Positions 21,501 to 23,896 of a stretch of 64,000 nt of DNA are shown here, one piece after another. Positions within the stretch are counted from its first letter, which is position 1, and every line of letters starts with the position of its first letter. Under the pieces are notes generated by a model, which ran no database searches, was not told where the DNA came from, and was given only the letters and a program-made list of their open reading frames with translations. A program made the translations under genes and the position numbers. This DNA is from Micromonospora sediminimaris. GTDB taxonomy: Bacteria; Actinomycetota; Actinomycetes; Mycobacteriales; Micromonosporaceae. The stretch spans positions 1-64,000 of the forward strand of contig FOLJ01000024.1 in the NCBI GenBank assembly GCA_900112325.1, read 5' to 3'.

Positions 21501-23503
21501 GTCGTACCCGGTAGGACGGTGGGTGGCGCATCCGGGGAGACGGACGGGCCAGCGGTGTCGACCGGCCCGGCGTCGGTGACGGCAGGCACCGGGCTGTCGG
21601 TCACCGTTGCACCGGTCCCGGTCGAGCTGTCGGCGGGCGGCGCGGCGGTCACGTCCGACGGTGCGCCCGTGACCAGCCCACCGTCGGCCCGGACCGTCGC
21701 CTCGCTCGTCGTCCGGTCGCTGACGCTGGTGTCGGTGTTCGTGCTGGTCCGGTCAGTGCCAGGTGATTCGGTGACCGGCGCACTCCGGCCGTCCGACCCG
21801 CCTCTCTGGTCGTTGGTGGCAGTGCCGCCGTCCCCGACGCTGTCGCTGACGGCCGGGGTGCCGTCCGGCGTCGTGGCCGCCACGTCGCCGGGCACTCCCA
21901 CCGGGGTCCCGGTGGAGCCGTCGGTCAGCGACGGGTCGGCGACCGTCGCCGTGTCCCCGGTCGGCGCCCCGGCATCCGCTGCGGGTGCACCGGAACCATC
22001 GTTCGTCGGCGTCACCGAACCGTCCGCCGACGGAGGCGTGAGGCTGATCGAGCCCGCTCCGCTGTCGGGGACCGTGCCGGTGCCGTTCTGGCTCGTGCCG
22101 CCGCCCGTGTCGCTCGTCCCGGCACCGGAGGTACCGCCCGCGCCGTTGGAGGTGCCGGCACCGTCCGAGCCGGAGCCGCCGACACTCGTCCCGGCATTAC
22201 CCCCGGAGGCGGCCGAACCGCCGTCCGACGCCGAGCCTGTGCCGCCACCGGTCGCGCCGGCACCCGACGTGGAGCCACTGCCGGTCGCGCCGGCACCGGC
22301 GCCGTTGGCGCCTCCACCGAGGTCACCCAGGCCACCGACGCCGCTTGCGTCTCCGACGCCGACGCCGGGACCGGTCCCGCCGACGGGGCCGGCATTCGGC
22401 GCGACGTCGAGCCCCATCCCGCCGAGGATCGCGTTCGTGCCCCGCGCCATCAGGTTGCCGGTGGCACCACCGGCGAGGGTCGCTCCGGTGCGGCCGGCAC
22501 CGCTGGCGAAGCCGCCCAGGAACGCGTCCGCGCCCGGCATGGCCCACTGCCCGTTGATCGTGCCATTGGCGAGCACACTGGCGGCCGGCGAGATGATGGC
22601 GTTCTGGGCACCGGAGGCGAGGCTCGTGCTGCCCCAGCGGACCACGCCGCTGCCTCGGAAGGAGAGCTGGGAAGGGCTGAACGAGAACGGCATGCGGGGT
22701 GCCACTCGCCGGCCGGCCCAGTTCATGCCGGTGCCGAGTACCGCGCCGTAGGCGCCACCCACGCCAGCGGTGAGGGTCCGGTTGCCGTCCCACTGCCGCC
22801 GCGTGCCGGTGTGCATCTGGTACGCCTGGGCACCGACGTCGATGATCAGCTCCTCGCCGATCTCCTCCACCAACTCACGGCCGAGGCGATTGAGGCCCTG
22901 CCGGAATCCCTGGCTGGTGGCCATCTGGCCGAGCCGGGTGCCCGCCAGCCGCAGCGCGGCTCGCATTCCCGCCCGGGTCAACAGCTGCCGACCCATCTGA
23001 GCGATCAGTCGCCGGAAGGCGATCGTCACCGCCTGCCGGCCGCCAGCCAGGATGCCCGGGATGGCGCCGGCGGACACCCCGCCCAACCAGGCCATCAGGA
23101 GCGCGACGAAGACCGCGATGACTGTGATGATGACCGCGATCAGCACGGTCAGCTTCGCGTACTCGATCTCCAGAGCGGCCTGGTCGCAGCCGGCAGCGTA
23201 CGCGGCGGAGATCTCCTGAATCAGTGGCAGGCCGGTGTTCGGGTCCACACCGATCTGGTTCCACAGTCCGCCGAACGCCTCGCCGGCGCCGCCGCCCCAG
23301 CTCTGCAGGATCCTCATGACCGCCGGATCGGCTTGGCCAAGTGTTTCGCTCACCGCGTCGGCCAACGCCTGCCACGCGTCGGCCAACTCCCGCATCCGGT
23401 CCTCGTCGCCGCTGGGCCAGGCCTCTCCGGCGCTCACCCAGCAGATGGCGTCCCAGACCCACGCGTACTCGCCCAGCGAGTTCCTGGGATTGGGTATCGC
23501 CAC
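3548..23503 (-). CDS. giant multidomain polymorphic toxin (type VII substrate)
   Basis: A single open frame of 6651 codons from a GTG at 23503 with AGAGGGG upstream. Residues 1-285 are a WXG100/CpnT-like export domain: a WGG motif at 69-71 and a hydrophobic segment at 118-142. A Gly/Ser/Thr/Pro stalk follows (365-925). Then come a YwqJ-type deaminase (930-1093), papain-fold domains (1138-1315, 1442-1672, 2185-2420, 3630-3862), a RelA/SpoT-like domain (1770-2046), two Rossmann flavoprotein-like modules (2535-3358, 3982-4802) and two calpain-like modules (5058-5782, 5785-6505). The last 75 residues are unassigned. It lies in an apparent operon after a WXG100-like gene and before two SUKH genes. 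All domains share one frame and I found no stop at any junction, which favours one polypeptide. Four sense and two antisense immunity-type genes overlap its linkers, so a set of separate in-frame cassettes cannot be excluded. The toxin coding content is certain; single-chain translation is about 60% likely. Confidence 0.7.
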   Translation of the reverse strand: MAIPNPRNSLGEYAWVWDAICWVSAGEAWPSGDEDRMRELADAWQALADAVSETLGQADPAVMRILQSWGGGAGEAFGGLWNQIGVDPNTGLPLIQEISAAYAAGCDQAALEIEYAKLTVLIAVIITVIAVFVALLMAWLGGVSAGAIPGILAGGRQAVTIAFRRLIAQMGRQLLTRAGMRAALRLAGTRLGQMATSQGFRQGLNRLGRELVEEIGEELIIDVGAQAYQMHTGTRRQWDGNRTLTAGVGGAYGAVLGTGMNWAGRRVAPRMPFSFSPSQLSFRGSGVVRWGSTSLASGAQNAIISPAASVLANGTINGQWAMPGADAFLGGFASGAGRTGATLAGGATGNLMARGTNAILGGMGLDVAPNAGPVGGTGPGVGVGDASGVGGLGDLGGGANGAGAGATGSGSTSGAGATGGGTGSASDGGSAASGGNAGTSVGGSGSDGAGTSNGAGGTSGAGTSDTGGGTSQNGTGTVPDSGAGSISLTPPSADGSVTPTNDGSGAPAADAGAPTGDTATVADPSLTDGSTGTPVGVPGDVAATTPDGTPAVSDSVGDGGTATNDQRGGSDGRSAPVTESPGTDRTSTNTDTSVSDRTTSEATVRADGGLVTGAPSDVTAAPPADSSTGTGATVTDSPVPAVTDAGPVDTAGPSVSPDAPPTVLPGTTAPVTAPPTAPAVGTPPGTAAPTGPTTATNPTPTTGTPATTGPQVANTPSASTPTTSSTPTTGTNTQQPSGNTTQPTPGRGTPVGPAVNPTAANTAGSISLAPAAGPTTTNPAQPAGPTQQAGPTQQPATPAQPAQSMPRPDATPAPADPLTPTVPAQTAGIEPTTPPVDATPPAGTDTAADPNPERTDQAQQSTDGPVVIPVPTSSGTLQSGPTNPGPETATGPVDPQTLKRSEGPTGRGTYSWQLAPTSVDGDPNGPEAERALIEASRTLAETVRREVKAGTISKGKQPGMAGALLMPDGSITTHTSMTTDRGTKPPTQPRVHPLAQAALDRIAATLVDGVGGGHGKCAEVALVSDQLYLLEQQWRNAGEPGTFEQYAQDALQGAKIVTHQVKQARSDGVTYDLGHYRPPCRSCAHFLPQFNVEPITDPDRDVSAYQPPVPGGVGVGPPLSDSRPYGQPEGLVPPDPIDQQALEDAIPADQATGRPLVHPDPRGQWTGLINDGGPAVPGRDTNCADVGLSVLSTWFGRPEVAAATAPSTTVETGSTGRQERALGASFAHQGVGTSGLDAIAEALRAAGPGSAALIVTSWADGSGAHTWNAVNHNGTIIWLDGQNQMISDSGPLHAGRVDGVWSIVLDAEGDPISNAVPEASTPAPVPPASTADVPTGGRDQNDSPTGRPGTVADPNNPDRTPGGDLNSSDGTIDPNSPEGPPPDADIAGTPADPRDSGMTPGDPNPEGDPDPGLEGTTDPDVDGNPAPAVWPDMQGWPMPDTRQFGPDQLAPLEDPQYQDDVEDSLRTPEGYEVYADPSTHPYGQLINDGGPDQPGRANNCVDTILAALASFYGDPQVSHPRWPDRLDDGTVDTTLGELNGFGRIESWIGGQWTGDNDALPGTPAERSAALADQYEQLYQRVLDAGPGAAAVIAVDWIQFDENTGDPLLDAEGNTQPAGEHVFLLVFPEGADGPVWWDPQFGSTTTDPLPGDYVGLTHNLWSMEVQPAHADEQGGSPATDDQAAGDGQPGGGVPVRVRLGSPGDALPAAADAGPATGSGGLHHRPDGSSDGASQPATTVDHETVRGGPPGGPDHRPAGLAGPGSDGLNDSDAAPDSPYLDGLPDTDQAALLDALTEAQIEADQILADLQSVNAEVNAQLGLTGADALSTLGEQHRVKGAESLARKFRTELEPLGYDIGSALDTVNDVVRFSVRGPESEAYGPAVDALLTSLEAQGYQVTDLKNFWHPGNRFFGLNCTLTAPSGRTFELQFPTDTSYNVGKQTHDQYEVMRDPAQSPAARVHAFLDILAVNKANGIAASMPGGMDSARFDTPKDTSFAKWMASPRQASIRESYLDWLGQQGLTFADVLAARGLAASDLPGLDPDLMGGVHGSADVRLLPPPETGGSGRPAGEPDRGGGQHRADPGGDLGSTEASVDVPAGRGSGDPVGESGTPRDPAGRPGDGRAPGGALRDGAVADGGRADGDLPLGGLTAAVPGAQSGPAALGDVGPGSPDVPSVPSSVPLDTDHGLAQTRRLGPGELAPLEDPGYQWDVEQSLRTPDGYVLFADPSTHPYGRLVNDGGPSQPGRANNCLDSALSALSSFFGDPRVSFPRWPDVRPDGSIETVTGEASGLDRAEEWLGVDWSGGSEGLPTTPAERAAAVAEQYAQLHQRVAAAGPGSAALVVAEWVRTDPRTGELVLDRGQVQLQDSHAFVVVFPEGADGPVWWDPQRGTTWPQPPAAYLSQTYALWSMETMAERVSDDGGRGADADQTPAGHGERDRAASVRVRLAGEGAAVTTGTGGGQATGPRELHHRPDGSDHSSDESAGTAADHGVHAGPPRGPDDGSTGLADGGTDGLTPPVGTAGDAAPSGVDGPPPPGDSRPAADPDGPDLRQAAAGTTFGGALLDADPGRTRIAVEAALTTGPLPDGASADPAAATVTLATLDGPYPVRVELTPAAADASVAPVAAIRYTSDGAVVQVSTSAHPDHVRRAVAAALAEVDTLAQQRAEGLRFDATTALAEGARPEGDGTRVLTARDIGRLAELRVVLADSSTANDPGTAGQLRAEALSLLVASGLLEQEPAHLVHGLGSNTPVVGPEAARARLDLIHHHLGPLAAEVESLIGLAHSDGQQLVADIRAAQSAVRAEARAWAQQATELRDQADLTLTARVDATLGVAPDHVFDRLVIGGGWAATADFVTMGAAADAGHGLPPVLCISQGHDPWAERQALLMGQIPSELELPGLPFQPGDLAEEGTQFTPSDVFADAVGAARALSGMPTYQGTATSITPRPADGTGWPDGANFRVTVNGRDIYTTSVDIASGPGPSRVPSVPADATGSYVDPTTGYRVDRSGSTPLFRDPDGNPIAPESVPPPVRAVLGGPGASRSDLPLLADLTGRPTDPLVVDPTSGYAVDVTTGQVLDPDGTPVDAGTVPAEVGARLGFAPDGSFSDPRPSAPPVDFGGQNLADAYRPGDRVLVFGAGASGAWDIEQAVASPAASVDWSARAMDPPPDQLTGDPDQDAEARLRHSFGGGYNRRNTLPDVGAYAETVQSQVDRSLREIVSLRHTVDGGFLVEFTDGSRQTYDRVVLSIGQAADFPGGVAGLLPDLDLAPIEGPATDPVGVADVLGLHDGSGQLRILGAASVAGPVLGRVDETVGEAIRRQAGALPADSRGIAPSIRFHAQRIAEANRPAPPAAPGDGPTTPGFPSEPDASDLLPPDTEPAPSPLDVQPGQGSVPGDQFPPERGHLDRDGLAVDVLPVSLGGDLDGVASQVDVAQVGQVTGGGEGLGPGRSDAAAGQAQPAKSAQVRGVDERGEPVVADRVPPQIEGDQAVETGDLGDVRHEAGGFDQDQMADGMVGPDLLAVVDEGTGGHGDRFDQAVADPPVDEQVRDAGGEPLAESPVQEHHLPGVADSVEVEADQLGVLGVGGADGVGVASPQVEVVGMGEDGGVEVGGRGHDGSVSTDGALTTTPAPSLPESRRFGPGELAPLEDPRFQDDLAASLETPQGYAIFADPSTHPYGRLVNDGGPEQPGRANNCIDSSLAALASFHGDPQVSVPRWADRFDDGSIDRVTGERGGPERAEAWIGGEWIGGPGSLPMDPSARTDAVAAQYADLYRQVANAGPGASALVVADWLLLDAAGNVVLDEAGRPEVDSSHAFVIVFPAGADAPVWWDPQTGTTSVEMPAADVRETHALWAMMVPDGEGRVDRGRGADADQPTAANRESDRASGVRVRLAGPGETLGAGADLGDARGPGQLHHRPVGSDHSAFQPAAASGDGGVRAGATRGQDQGPAGVARGGPDRLTQPDGAVGDVGPTGPGDPPGPGAAGPATAADGPDLRRAAAGTTFGGALLVADAGRTSSAVEAALTADPLPSGASVDLGAGTITLNTLDGPYRVRIELTDPPANAPLVPVATIQYAVDGAVVQVSTGAHPDHVRRAVVATLAEVGTVAQDRAAGLRLDATTALAEGARPEAGGVRIVTARDVGHLAELRVVLSDSSATTDPARASQLRAEALSLLVSSGLLEQEPLHPVHGHGDNVPVVGPKAAQARLDLIRNQLGDLAPQVESLIGLAQSDGQQLVAELRAAQSAIRAEARAWAQQATALRNEADLALTARVDSALEAAPDHVFGRLVIGGGWAATADFVTLGAPADTGTGLPPVLCVSQGHDPWAERQTLLMGQVPTELELPGLPFQPSELAEAGTQFTPSDVFADTVGAARALSGMPTYQGLATSVTPRPADGAGWPDGANFRVTVNGREFFTASLDIAAGPGPARVPSAPATTDGQYVDPTTGYHVDRSGAAPVFRDATGAVVDPDGLPQAVRTVLGGPGAADLPLLTDLTGNPTDPLVVDPSSGHAVNILTGQVQDQAGNPVDPRALPLEVSARLGHAPDGSFSDPRPAAPPVDFGGQNLADTYQPGDRVLVYGAGPSGAWDIEQAAASAAGRIDWSAQARPLPAHRVTGDPDVDARAQLEFSFSGGDNRRNNLPGLGAYSDAAQARVSDVSLRSVVGIRHTVDGAFVVGFSDGTEQMYDRVVLSIGQEPRLPGGVHAMLSEVELSALEGPPLDADKPVPDLLGLRDNTGQLRVLGGAAVAGALLAETGAAVRRAVQLQANALPDDSRGIPPSIRFHAQRIAEANRGVPPVPLPDDGDTAPLEPSDLVPADDAEQSPSPLLVEPGQVSVPGDQLLPERGHLDPDGRSVDVLPVALSGDLNEIVGQVDVAQGGQVAGGGQGLGPGRADAATRQPQPAQPAQMGGIDKRGEPVVADRVPAQVEGDQPVEAGDLGDLGHEPGGLDQDQVADGMVGPDLLAVVDEGAGGHGDRLDQAVTQLPGVEQVGDRLGEPGADAPVQVHRLPGAVGPGQVETDQLGAFRVGGLDGVGVTPPQVEVVGVGEDGGVEVGGRGHDASVSTGDSITAGAVPGSTFHGLGRPVADSAAVLDLARSVLPQVAPYAQVDAVVAVGPELFEIRSAGQHPLTVRLTSGPLTDGLVARSHRDPDGAFTVTVSDRAADQVVARALAHEVAELVALHETGRALVGPLDPGNIHGPIDPAGLTAHDRGRMAEIRLLAATYAADPTARPAVRAEIDALAGHLGLRVGDPDVRSRWALLPRDVLAHLMQLSVPSITPDAVSTVLAGAAALTEVERIRMIDYRARLAPEFQVPQQAELDARLRELATEAEHAQSGMPRMPAFAGQIVGIPQAQLDRIRAVDPQLADRLATEGIYVDLTGRYDLRPYMVSNVPAVDLGAARPAFDLTTEAGRRAQLHEDRQRARAALRSLRSDQAAALLTGHDFHYQGTARWMGLVPDVLTEALRSITPASTATPATVESSATQETTGEIRVVADRVTLPPESAGQPGPVYGPALDARTGQPPPLFDGAPKREDVQQGALGDCGMIAVIGSVAGQLPDVVAQMFHPNPDGSVDVLLHETSGPDRAITPTGRQLRVTVFPDVPLHPNSNGRSAYADQSVVGASWASLLEKAIAAIDRTWTQQRHDQWQQQWTARPGVDATQAAPLGYARLDNGSSRLVQAELLSQLTGLPTGVSELDPTPGREADAETRLAALLAAGSPLITGTRPASAYAAQPGGKPPYGLVAGHAYEIVSASNGEVQLRNPWNSRHPAPMPLRAFLDLMSPWYAHVEPARSTVAALPGSEFHGQGRPAADAPAVLDRARSVLPALAETIGADQIVAVGPDVFELRAPGLEPLRVRVTAAALASGVVAQTIRNLDGTFTLTVSDRASDLAVDRAVAHETAELLARHESGAAQVGLFDQGAAEGPIDPAGLSVRDRGRLAELRLMAAWYAQADPASRLALRAEIDTLVDRLGLRWGTPDAAARLAVLPAEVWTQVMQLSLPVITPEAVAGALAVNPDQTMVERFRAIDYRSRLAPDFQPPPAADLAAKLRELAVHGEQSQSSLPRMPALAGQLIALPPNLLDQVRRVDPRLADRLATEGIYVDLTGRFDLRPYTLDGAPEFNLERSAPAYDLNTPAGRNALLLEDRTRTYAAFHVEYGSNPAAVAVLTTHSFHYLSDARRMGLVPTALTEALRAMMPPEPSVETEVIPSVTTDEIAVAADRVTLPDPKPKYPIEYGHPLLPATDQPAPLFDGQPRRTQVQQGLLGDCGMLATMAALAGHRPEIIPRLFEPRPDGTVDVLLHESVLRGDETAATGRRIRINVRPDVPVHVGSSWAAYANQALVGTSWASLLEKALAAVDRTWTKERHEQWQREWRGWESRDDPHRAAPVGYARLNVGSTTLMQAELLTQLTGLPARQTSLDGTPGREAEVERQLAALLAAGSPVTIATWPQEIYPGRTLPYGLKAKHVYEILTVRDGQVQLHNPWNKEHPSLMSVREMLNLMQPLCAHLEQSPAAALPSPSAGGGPAANVQPPVPSPRSSVEQLVDRPLVVPSPASPLIDQPGPPAKPASPRTLGRTHLDDERYVIGYFALLASDGSVAGLMVSEIGGPGRSLHWTAGGVVPAQATPAPVDRAEAERIARDVLGFVLPAEPTLYDMLDT
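3989..6151 (-). other. megatoxin module: calpain-like protease module B
   Basis: Residues 5785-6505, a second copy of the pre-domain plus calpain arrangement: GSEFHGQGRP, AHETAEL, QGLLGDCGM (C6260), TSWASLLEKALAA, KHVYEI (H6459) and HNPWN (N6475). The triad is intact. No nested gene separates it from module A. It is followed by a Pro/Ser linker and an unassigned 75-residue end. Confidence 0.75.
6158..8332 (-). other. megatoxin module: calpain-like protease module A
   Basis: Residues 5058-5782. A pre-domain (GSTFHGLGRP, VTVSDRA, AHEVAEL) precedes a calpain-type cysteine protease: QGALGDCGM (C5537), ASWASLLEKAIAA, GHAYEI (H5739) and RNPWN (N5755). The full Cys-His-Asn triad is present. The spacing matches peptidase family C2 catalytic domains. 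Confidence 0.75.
8328..8350 (+). promoter_or_regulatory. leaderless -10 element before LRR gene B
   Basis: CCGTCGATACGCTGGCGTC directly precedes the ATG. TACGCT lies six bases before the start codon, the spacing expected for a -10 box of a leaderless mRNA. The same element precedes the paralogue at 12668. No clear -35 is visible. Confidence 0.5.
8348..9088 (+). CDS. TIGR02996-like leucine-rich protein B, antisense in megatoxin
   Basis: 246 residues on the opposite strand to the toxin. It starts with the ADLYAAILADPDDLDLRWRYADAI block typical of TIGR02996 domains, followed by ERAELIRL. It continues with leucine-rich repeats (NRLVALDLSGNPIGDDGLATL, LGLAGCGIGAAGAEAL, YVDLSDN). A TACGCT element six bases before the ATG suggests a leaderless transcript. 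It is a paralogue of the gene at 12668, 4320 bases away. Its stop lies beside the end of flavoprotein module B, so it is a candidate immunity gene for that module; this is inference from position. The antisense register keeps the toxin frame open through it. Confidence 0.78.
   Translation: MATSADLYAAILADPDDLDLRWRYADAIEATDPERAELIRLYLARSYGTRESVYLHRRIRPRLAEPVTHLLNTWQLRNGLIESVTMTARTFVDHGEEVWAHHPVRHLVLVEAAGLMTEVAQVACLNRLVALDLSGNPIGDDGLATLVDSPHLGRLRWLGLAGCGIGAAGAEALAATRNLPALRYVDLSDNLVQVTAQGYGQHIDGSPVWVEMPALGQELIARYGHLPWLDEQWGWRLLGVVRWDEV
9098..11560 (-). other. megatoxin module: Rossmann flavoprotein-like module B
   Basis: Residues 3982-4802, a paralogue of module A over its full length: GTTFGGALLVAD, ARDVGHLAELRVVL, VIGGGWAATADF near 4288, VYGAGPSGAWD near 4575 and YDRVVLSIGQEP. 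Both nucleotide-binding signatures are kept, so both copies could be active. The antisense LRR gene at 8348 ends just beyond it. Confidence 0.6.
11632..11922 (-). CDS. YrhB/Imm35-like immunity protein, nested in megatoxin (copy 3)
   Basis: 96 residues from a TTG at 11922 with GAGAGGGG upstream, read one base out of phase with the toxin frame. Features are TEDEALTLI at the start, FEFGWLARE, GSYIIDRSGVITVHSSLP and a C-terminal GRIKGRQVWP. The pattern (FGW, then I-D-R..G strand, then a short basic helix) fits the YrhB/Imm35 immunity family, which pairs with papain-fold toxins. It follows papain domain 3 directly. Near identity to the nested genes at 15961 and 18205 in protein frame, with synonymous divergence, supports this frame as coding. 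Confidence 0.8.
   Translation of the reverse strand: MTEDEALTLISRLLRTGNPIVLREFEFGWLARERLSEQERTSGMHVGQGSYIIDRSGVITVHSSLPPRRVMEEYAQARREGRIKGRQVWPEADPTA
11918..12616 (-). other. megatoxin module: papain-fold domain 3
   Basis: Residues 3630-3862. RRFGPGELAPLEDPRFQ, NNCIDS (nucleophile C3692), SHAFVIVFPAG and VWWDPQTG. Its final codons (GEGR) also encode the GAGAGGGG ribosome-binding site of the YrhB-like gene at 11632. Confidence 0.75.
12648..12670 (+). promoter_or_regulatory. leaderless -10 element before LRR gene A
   Basis: CCGTCGATACGCTGCCGTC precedes the ATG and differs by one base from the element at 8328. TACGCT is again six bases upstream of the start. Its conservation may simply reflect the duplication, but the function seems retained. 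Confidence 0.5.
12668..13405 (+). CDS. TIGR02996-like leucine-rich protein A, antisense in megatoxin
   Basis: 245 residues, opposite strand to the toxin. The N-terminal ADLYAAILAHPDDLDLRRRYADAV and EHAELIRL match the TIGR02996 repeat-companion domain. The rest is leucine-rich repeats (DRLIALDLRGNPIGDDGLAAL, LGLARCGIGPAGAEAL, YVDLRRNPV). Start and upstream TACGCT element match those of the copy at 8348. It ends next to flavoprotein module A, and each of the two modules is paired with one such gene, which supports a toxin-immunity relation. The antisense codons are in register with the toxin frame, which naturally stays open because TTA, CTA and TCA are rare in this genome. Confidence 0.78.
   Translation: MATPADLYAAILAHPDDLDLRRRYADAVGTTDPEHAELIRLDLDGIRNTREVMLLHRRLRQRLAAGVTHLLVDWRIRNGLIESVTMTARAFIDHSEQVWAHHPVRHLVLVEAAGLMTDVAQVAGLDRLIALDLRGNPIGDDGLAALVDSPHLRRLRWLGLARCGIGPAGAEALAATGNLPDLRYVDLRRNPVEVTAQGYGQDIDGKPISVEMPPLGRELIARYGALPWLDVQWGWRWLGVGWEEV
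13430..15901 (-). other. megatoxin module: Rossmann flavoprotein-like module A
   Basis: Residues 2535-3358. A pre-domain begins GTTFGGALL and includes the ARDIGRLAELRVVL helix. It is followed by two dinucleotide-binding signatures, VIGGGWAATADF near 2841 and VFGAGASGAWD near 3135, and a YDRVVLSIGQ strand typical of two-dinucleotide flavin oxidoreductases. The presence of both motifs suggests FAD or NAD(P) binding. I know no named toxin family with this layout. Confidence 0.6.
15961..16251 (-). CDS. YrhB/Imm35-like immunity protein, nested in megatoxin (copy 2)
   Basis: 96 residues, ATG at 16251, with GGAAAGGG six bases upstream inside the last codons of papain domain 2. Contains FEFGWLAKEQL, GSYIIDRTGVITVQMSLP and GRMTGRQVWP. 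It is the probable immunity protein for papain domain 2. Its TGA stop overlaps a CTG codon of the toxin frame (CTGA), and the same overlap occurs at copies 1 and 3. It sits one codon position out of phase with the toxin. Confidence 0.8.
   Translation of the reverse strand: MTEDEALTLIRRLLGTANEIELHPFEFGWLAKEQLSPQERAEGRQLGHGSYIIDRTGVITVQMSLPVPLLITEYTQARQEGRMTGRQVWPTEEPTA
16244..16951 (-). other. megatoxin module: papain-fold domain 2
   Basis: Residues 2185-2420, close to domains 1 and 3: RRLGPGELAPLEDPGYQ, NNCLDS (C2249), SHAFVVVFPEG and VWWDPQRG. The YrhB-like gene at 15961 begins in its last codons. It is the first half of the 4.3 kb duplicated unit. Confidence 0.75.
17059..17361 (-). CDS. 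candidate immunity protein for the RelA-like domain, nested in megatoxin
   Basis: 100 residues, ATG at 17361, preceded by a GGGGGG run seven bases upstream, in the same shifted frame as the nested YrhB-like genes. The protein begins ALTFGYFLLRRPEDPDG, then NLIVEADSTG, a WTFRPDVAAAILW segment and ATAERQVAHF near the end. I do not recognise the family. It starts exactly where the RelA/SpoT-like domain ends, so it is a candidate antitoxin. Composition (few Gly/Pro runs, regular hydrophobic spacing) supports real coding. Confidence 0.68.
   Translation of the reverse strand: MAALTFGYFLLRRPEDPDGPPVNLIVEADSTGPTQAVIWDRPKRAWTFRPDVAAAILWANPERHEIQQVDRATAERQVAHFATVPLPTEDELTEICRSGG
17366..18196 (-). other. 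megatoxin module: RelA/SpoT-like synthetase domain
   Basis: Residues 1770-2046. An amphipathic helical lead-in is followed by KGAESLARKF, a VNDVVRFSV motif (D1865) and the FELQFPTD motif (E1926). A KQTHDQYEVMR segment follows. These match the D..R and E.Q active-site blocks of (p)ppGpp/(p)ppApp synthetases. T7SS or T6SS effectors of this fold, such as Tas1, deplete nucleotides. The exact product cannot be read from sequence. Confidence 0.7.
18205..18501 (-). CDS. YrhB/Imm35-like immunity protein, nested in megatoxin (copy 1)
   Basis: 98 residues, ATG at 18501 (a second ATG at 18495 is also possible), with GGAGG upstream inside the codons of papain domain 1. Contains REEARQLM, FEFGWAAQE, GVFIIDQTGVVTVHPSLP and GRITGRQVWP. 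It probably protects against papain domain 1. The RelA-like toxin domain begins immediately after its stop, in the original toxin frame and without a visible start codon of its own. Confidence 0.8.
   Translation of the reverse strand: MPMSREEARQLMTRLLGTDNPVAVFPFEFGWAAQETLSPQQRTQGRQLGQGVFIIDQTGVVTVHPSLPPPLIMKRYAAARREGRITGRQVWPAPDPTD
18488..19180 (-). other. megatoxin module: papain-fold (glutamine deamidase) domain 1
   Basis: Residues 1442-1672. It starts with RQFGPDQLAPLEDP and STHPYGQLINDGG, then NNCVDT (nucleophile C1500), AVIAVDW, and GEHVFLLVFPEG ... VWWDPQ (His and Asp). This is the Toxin_PL / toxin glutamine deamidase arrangement. It is directly followed by the YrhB-like gene at 18205, whose start codon falls in the domain's last codons. 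Confidence 0.75.
19559..20092 (-). other. megatoxin module: papain-fold toxin domain 0
   Basis: Residues 1138-1315. A shorter Tox-PL type domain: NCADV supplies the candidate nucleophile C1183, and GAHTWNAVNH followed by IIWLDGQ supplies the candidate His and Asp. An LINDGG..PGR approach segment is shared with domains 1-3. No nested immunity gene follows; instead there is an Asp/Pro-rich linker to domain 1. Confidence 0.7.
20225..20716 (-). other. megatoxin module: YwqJ-type deaminase domain
   Basis: Residues 930-1093 match the YwqJ-like branch of the cytidine deaminase-like fold: a C-A-E motif in HGKCAE (C1017, E1019) and a second metal-binding motif PPCRSC (C1080, C1083). The N-terminal part has the strand-rich ALLMPDGSITTHTS block. 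Members of this branch are predicted nucleic-acid or nucleotide deaminase toxins. A free-standing relative is encoded at 40579-40962. Confidence 0.75.
20729..22411 (-). other. megatoxin module: Gly/Ser/Thr/Pro-rich stalk
   Basis: Residues about 365-925 are a low-complexity spacer. The first part is Gly/Ser/Ala-rich; then come Thr/Pro/Ala runs with repeated PTTG and GPTQQ phrases. There are almost no hydrophobic or cysteine residues. It probably acts as an extended stalk between the export domain and the toxin heads. No nested gene is visible in it. Confidence 0.75.
22660..23503 (-). other. megatoxin module: WXG/CpnT-like export domain
   Basis: Residues 1-281 of the giant frame. Helical, with a WGG turn at 69-71 (LQSWGGGAGEAF), a long hydrophobic helix at about 118-142, then Arg/Ala/Gly-rich helices with repeated LG...LG spacing. 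This matches N-terminal domains of actinobacterial T7SS toxins of the CpnT type. It implies export by the adjacent ESX machine. Confidence 0.75.
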
Positions 23504-23548
23504 CCCTGAAGCCCCTCTGTCCGATGTCGACCCGTAGCGGGTGAGCTG

Positions 23549-23896
23549 CTACTTGTCGTCTCCGCCGAACAGCGTCTTGACCATGTCGTCGGTGTCGACC
23601 GTGCCCTCGACCGCCCCCTTGACGGTGGGCCCCAGCACCTCGACCAACGGCACCAGATCCGCGGCGAGGTCGAGCACCCGCTGCGCCGGCTGATCGTCAC
23701 CACCGAGGTAGTTCTTGTTGAACTCGTTGCCCGGCTCGTCGTCACCCCAGGGACTCGGCCTGGCGGCGTTGAGAGTGTTGATCGTGGCGGCGACATTGCT
23801 CCAGGCCGCAGCCAACCGAGCACCGGCCGCGCCGAGCTCGTTGGCGCCCTCCAGGGCAGCGTCGGGCTTGACGAAGGTCTCGCGAAGGTCGCTCAT
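23549..23896 (-). CDS. WXG100-like (ESX-associated) protein
   Basis: 115 residues. The segment around residues 47-56 reads PSPWGDDEPGNEF, the tryptophan-glycine turn of many actinobacterial WXG100 proteins, flanked by helices. The first helix holds AGARLAAAWSNVAATINTL. Its ATG overlaps the stop of the upstream YbaB-like gene (ATGA), so the two are translationally coupled, and it lies 45 bases before the megatoxin. It probably forms the helical partner that accompanies the toxin's N-terminal domain to the secretion channel. Confidence 0.78.
   Translation of the reverse strand: MSDLRETFVKPDAALEGANELGAAGARLAAAWSNVAATINTLNAARPSPWGDDEPGNEFNKNYLGGDDQPAQRVLDLAADLVPLVEVLGPTVKGAVEGTVDTDDMVKTLFGGDDK

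Noticed and set aside
20729..22411. Rightward 657-codon Val/Pro-rich frame at 20778-22751
   Set aside because: It is the antisense of the Gly/Thr/Pro stalk of the megatoxin and mirrors its low complexity.
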